From an uncultured Lysobacterales bacterium (lineage in GTDB: Bacteria; Pseudomonadota; Gammaproteobacteria; Xanthomonadales; SZUA-36), in NCBI GenBank assembly GCA_937974465.1, contig CALJWY010000273.1, forward strand, positions 1 to 5,667: a stretch of 5,667 nucleotides of DNA. Direction: 5' to 3'. Of this stretch, positions 5,150 to 5,667 are shown piece after piece (the stretch's first letter is position 1; each line of letters opens with the position of its first letter). The notes under the pieces were generated by a model, which saw only the letters and a program-made list of their open reading frames with translations, was not told where the DNA came from and did no database searches. The translations under genes were made by a program, and so were the position numbers.

Positions 5150-5667
5150 TTAATTTAAACTGCTGCGCTTAATGATATAACGAATTACACCCGCCTCGGA
5201 CCCCATACCTGCACGCTTGAAACCATTTTTCTCAAGCACGCCTATAGACTGGCTGAGATGAGGCAGTGTTTCTGCACTCACTTCGCTGACGTTATGATGA
5301 GAAAAAGCCCAGTTAACCAGCCTCTGTACCGCCTCTGTTGCATATCCCTGTCTTTGAAAACATGCCAGTATTGAATAGCCAATTTCCACTGACCCTGACA
5401 TATCCGGACGACCCTTGAATCCGCATATCCCTGCTAACTGGCTGCTATCGTCCCGGGTTGACAGATACCAAAATGACCATCCCTGCTCGGCCGGATCACC
5501 CAGCTGTGCAAGCGCCAATTGCTTGGCCTGGGGGCCATATAAATCGGGCGGCCAGGACTCAGGCACACTTACACCGAGGGCTTCCGCCAGTGTCTCCCGG
5601 CTCAGCAGGTCCTTTTCGATCAAATCCGTGGTGGCAGCAAACAAGTTCAAGCGCGGTGATTGAATCA
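5150..5667 (-). CDS. GNAT-family N-acetyltransferase (RimJ/RimL-like), start cut by window edge
   Basis: This is a cytoplasmic acetyl-CoA-dependent N-acetyltransferase of the Acetyltransf_3 (RimJ/RimL-like) type. The reading frame stays open to the right edge. A TTG at 5650 would give 166 residues, but the codons upstream of it read IQSPRLNL, matching the usual opening of this family (an x-T-x-R-L-x-L pattern). The next codon out is NTG, with its first base just outside the window. The true start is therefore probably at 5668 and the protein about 172 residues. In that numbering, ICGFKG (81-86) and VEIGYSI (95-101) are the central strands. Motif A, QRQGYATEAV (105-114), is the acetyl-CoA pyrophosphate-binding loop. 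SAETLPHLSQSIGVLEKNGF (131-150) contains the family's late Asn/Ser-rich helix and the EKNGF turn. The substrate is unknown; relatives act on protein N-termini, antibiotics or small amines. The gene is convergent with the DKFGHF gene, with 16 bp between the stops, and no terminator is visible there. Confidence 0.92.
   Translation of the reverse strand, partial: IQSPRLNLFAATTDLIEKDLLSRETLAEALGVSVPESWPPDLYGPQAKQLALAQLGDPAEQGWSFWYLSTRDDSSQLAGICGFKGRPDMSGSVEIGYSILACFQRQGYATEAVQRLVNWAFSHHNVSEVSAETLPHLSQSIGVLEKNGFKRAGMGSEAGVIRYIIKRSSLN

Noticed and set aside
5142..5151. AACCTTGGTT between the convergent DKFGHF and GNAT genes as a terminator stem
   Set aside because: Only 4-bp arms with a 2-nt loop, and no T run follows on either strand.

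Overview
The window carries eight protein-coding genes and no RNA gene, mobile element or CRISPR array. Coding density is high, with moderate GC content judged by eye. Features typical of Gram-negative bacteria are a signal-peptide cyclophilin, an outer-membrane barrel ending in Phe, and Shine-Dalgarno sites upstream of several starts. I infer a proteobacterium, most likely a gammaproteobacterium; there is no marker gene to name a genus.

Layout. (1) Minus strand, 1-1185: an exported cyclophilin-type prolyl isomerase, followed 55 bp downstream by a DMT/EamA permease that runs off the left edge. (2) Plus strand, 1299-2150: divergent from the cyclophilin, a protein with four hydrophobic segments and an AhpC/TSA peroxiredoxin-like domain (WCPFC motif). 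It appears to start at TTG. (3) Minus strand, 2168-3244: a two-gene unit of an SPFH/band-7 membrane protein and, 12 bp downstream, a small ribbon-helix-helix (Arc-like) protein. An 11-bp-period direct repeat sits in the promoter region of this unit. (4) Plus strand, 3400-5133: a predicted outer-membrane beta-barrel, then 9 bp later an exported protein with a DKFGHF motif. Both appear to be read from one strong-looking promoter, and neither has a function I can name. (5) Minus strand, 5150 to the right edge: a GNAT acetyltransferase whose start codon is cut by the window end.

How they fit together. Most of the products act in the envelope: one periplasmic folding enzyme, three inner-membrane proteins, one outer-membrane protein and one exported protein. 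They fall into separate short transcription units, and nothing shows that they form a single pathway. The two units with internal logic are SPFH plus ribbon-helix-helix (possible self-regulation) and barrel plus DKFGHF protein (possible shared function in the outer envelope). The second pair is the best candidate for something undescribed.
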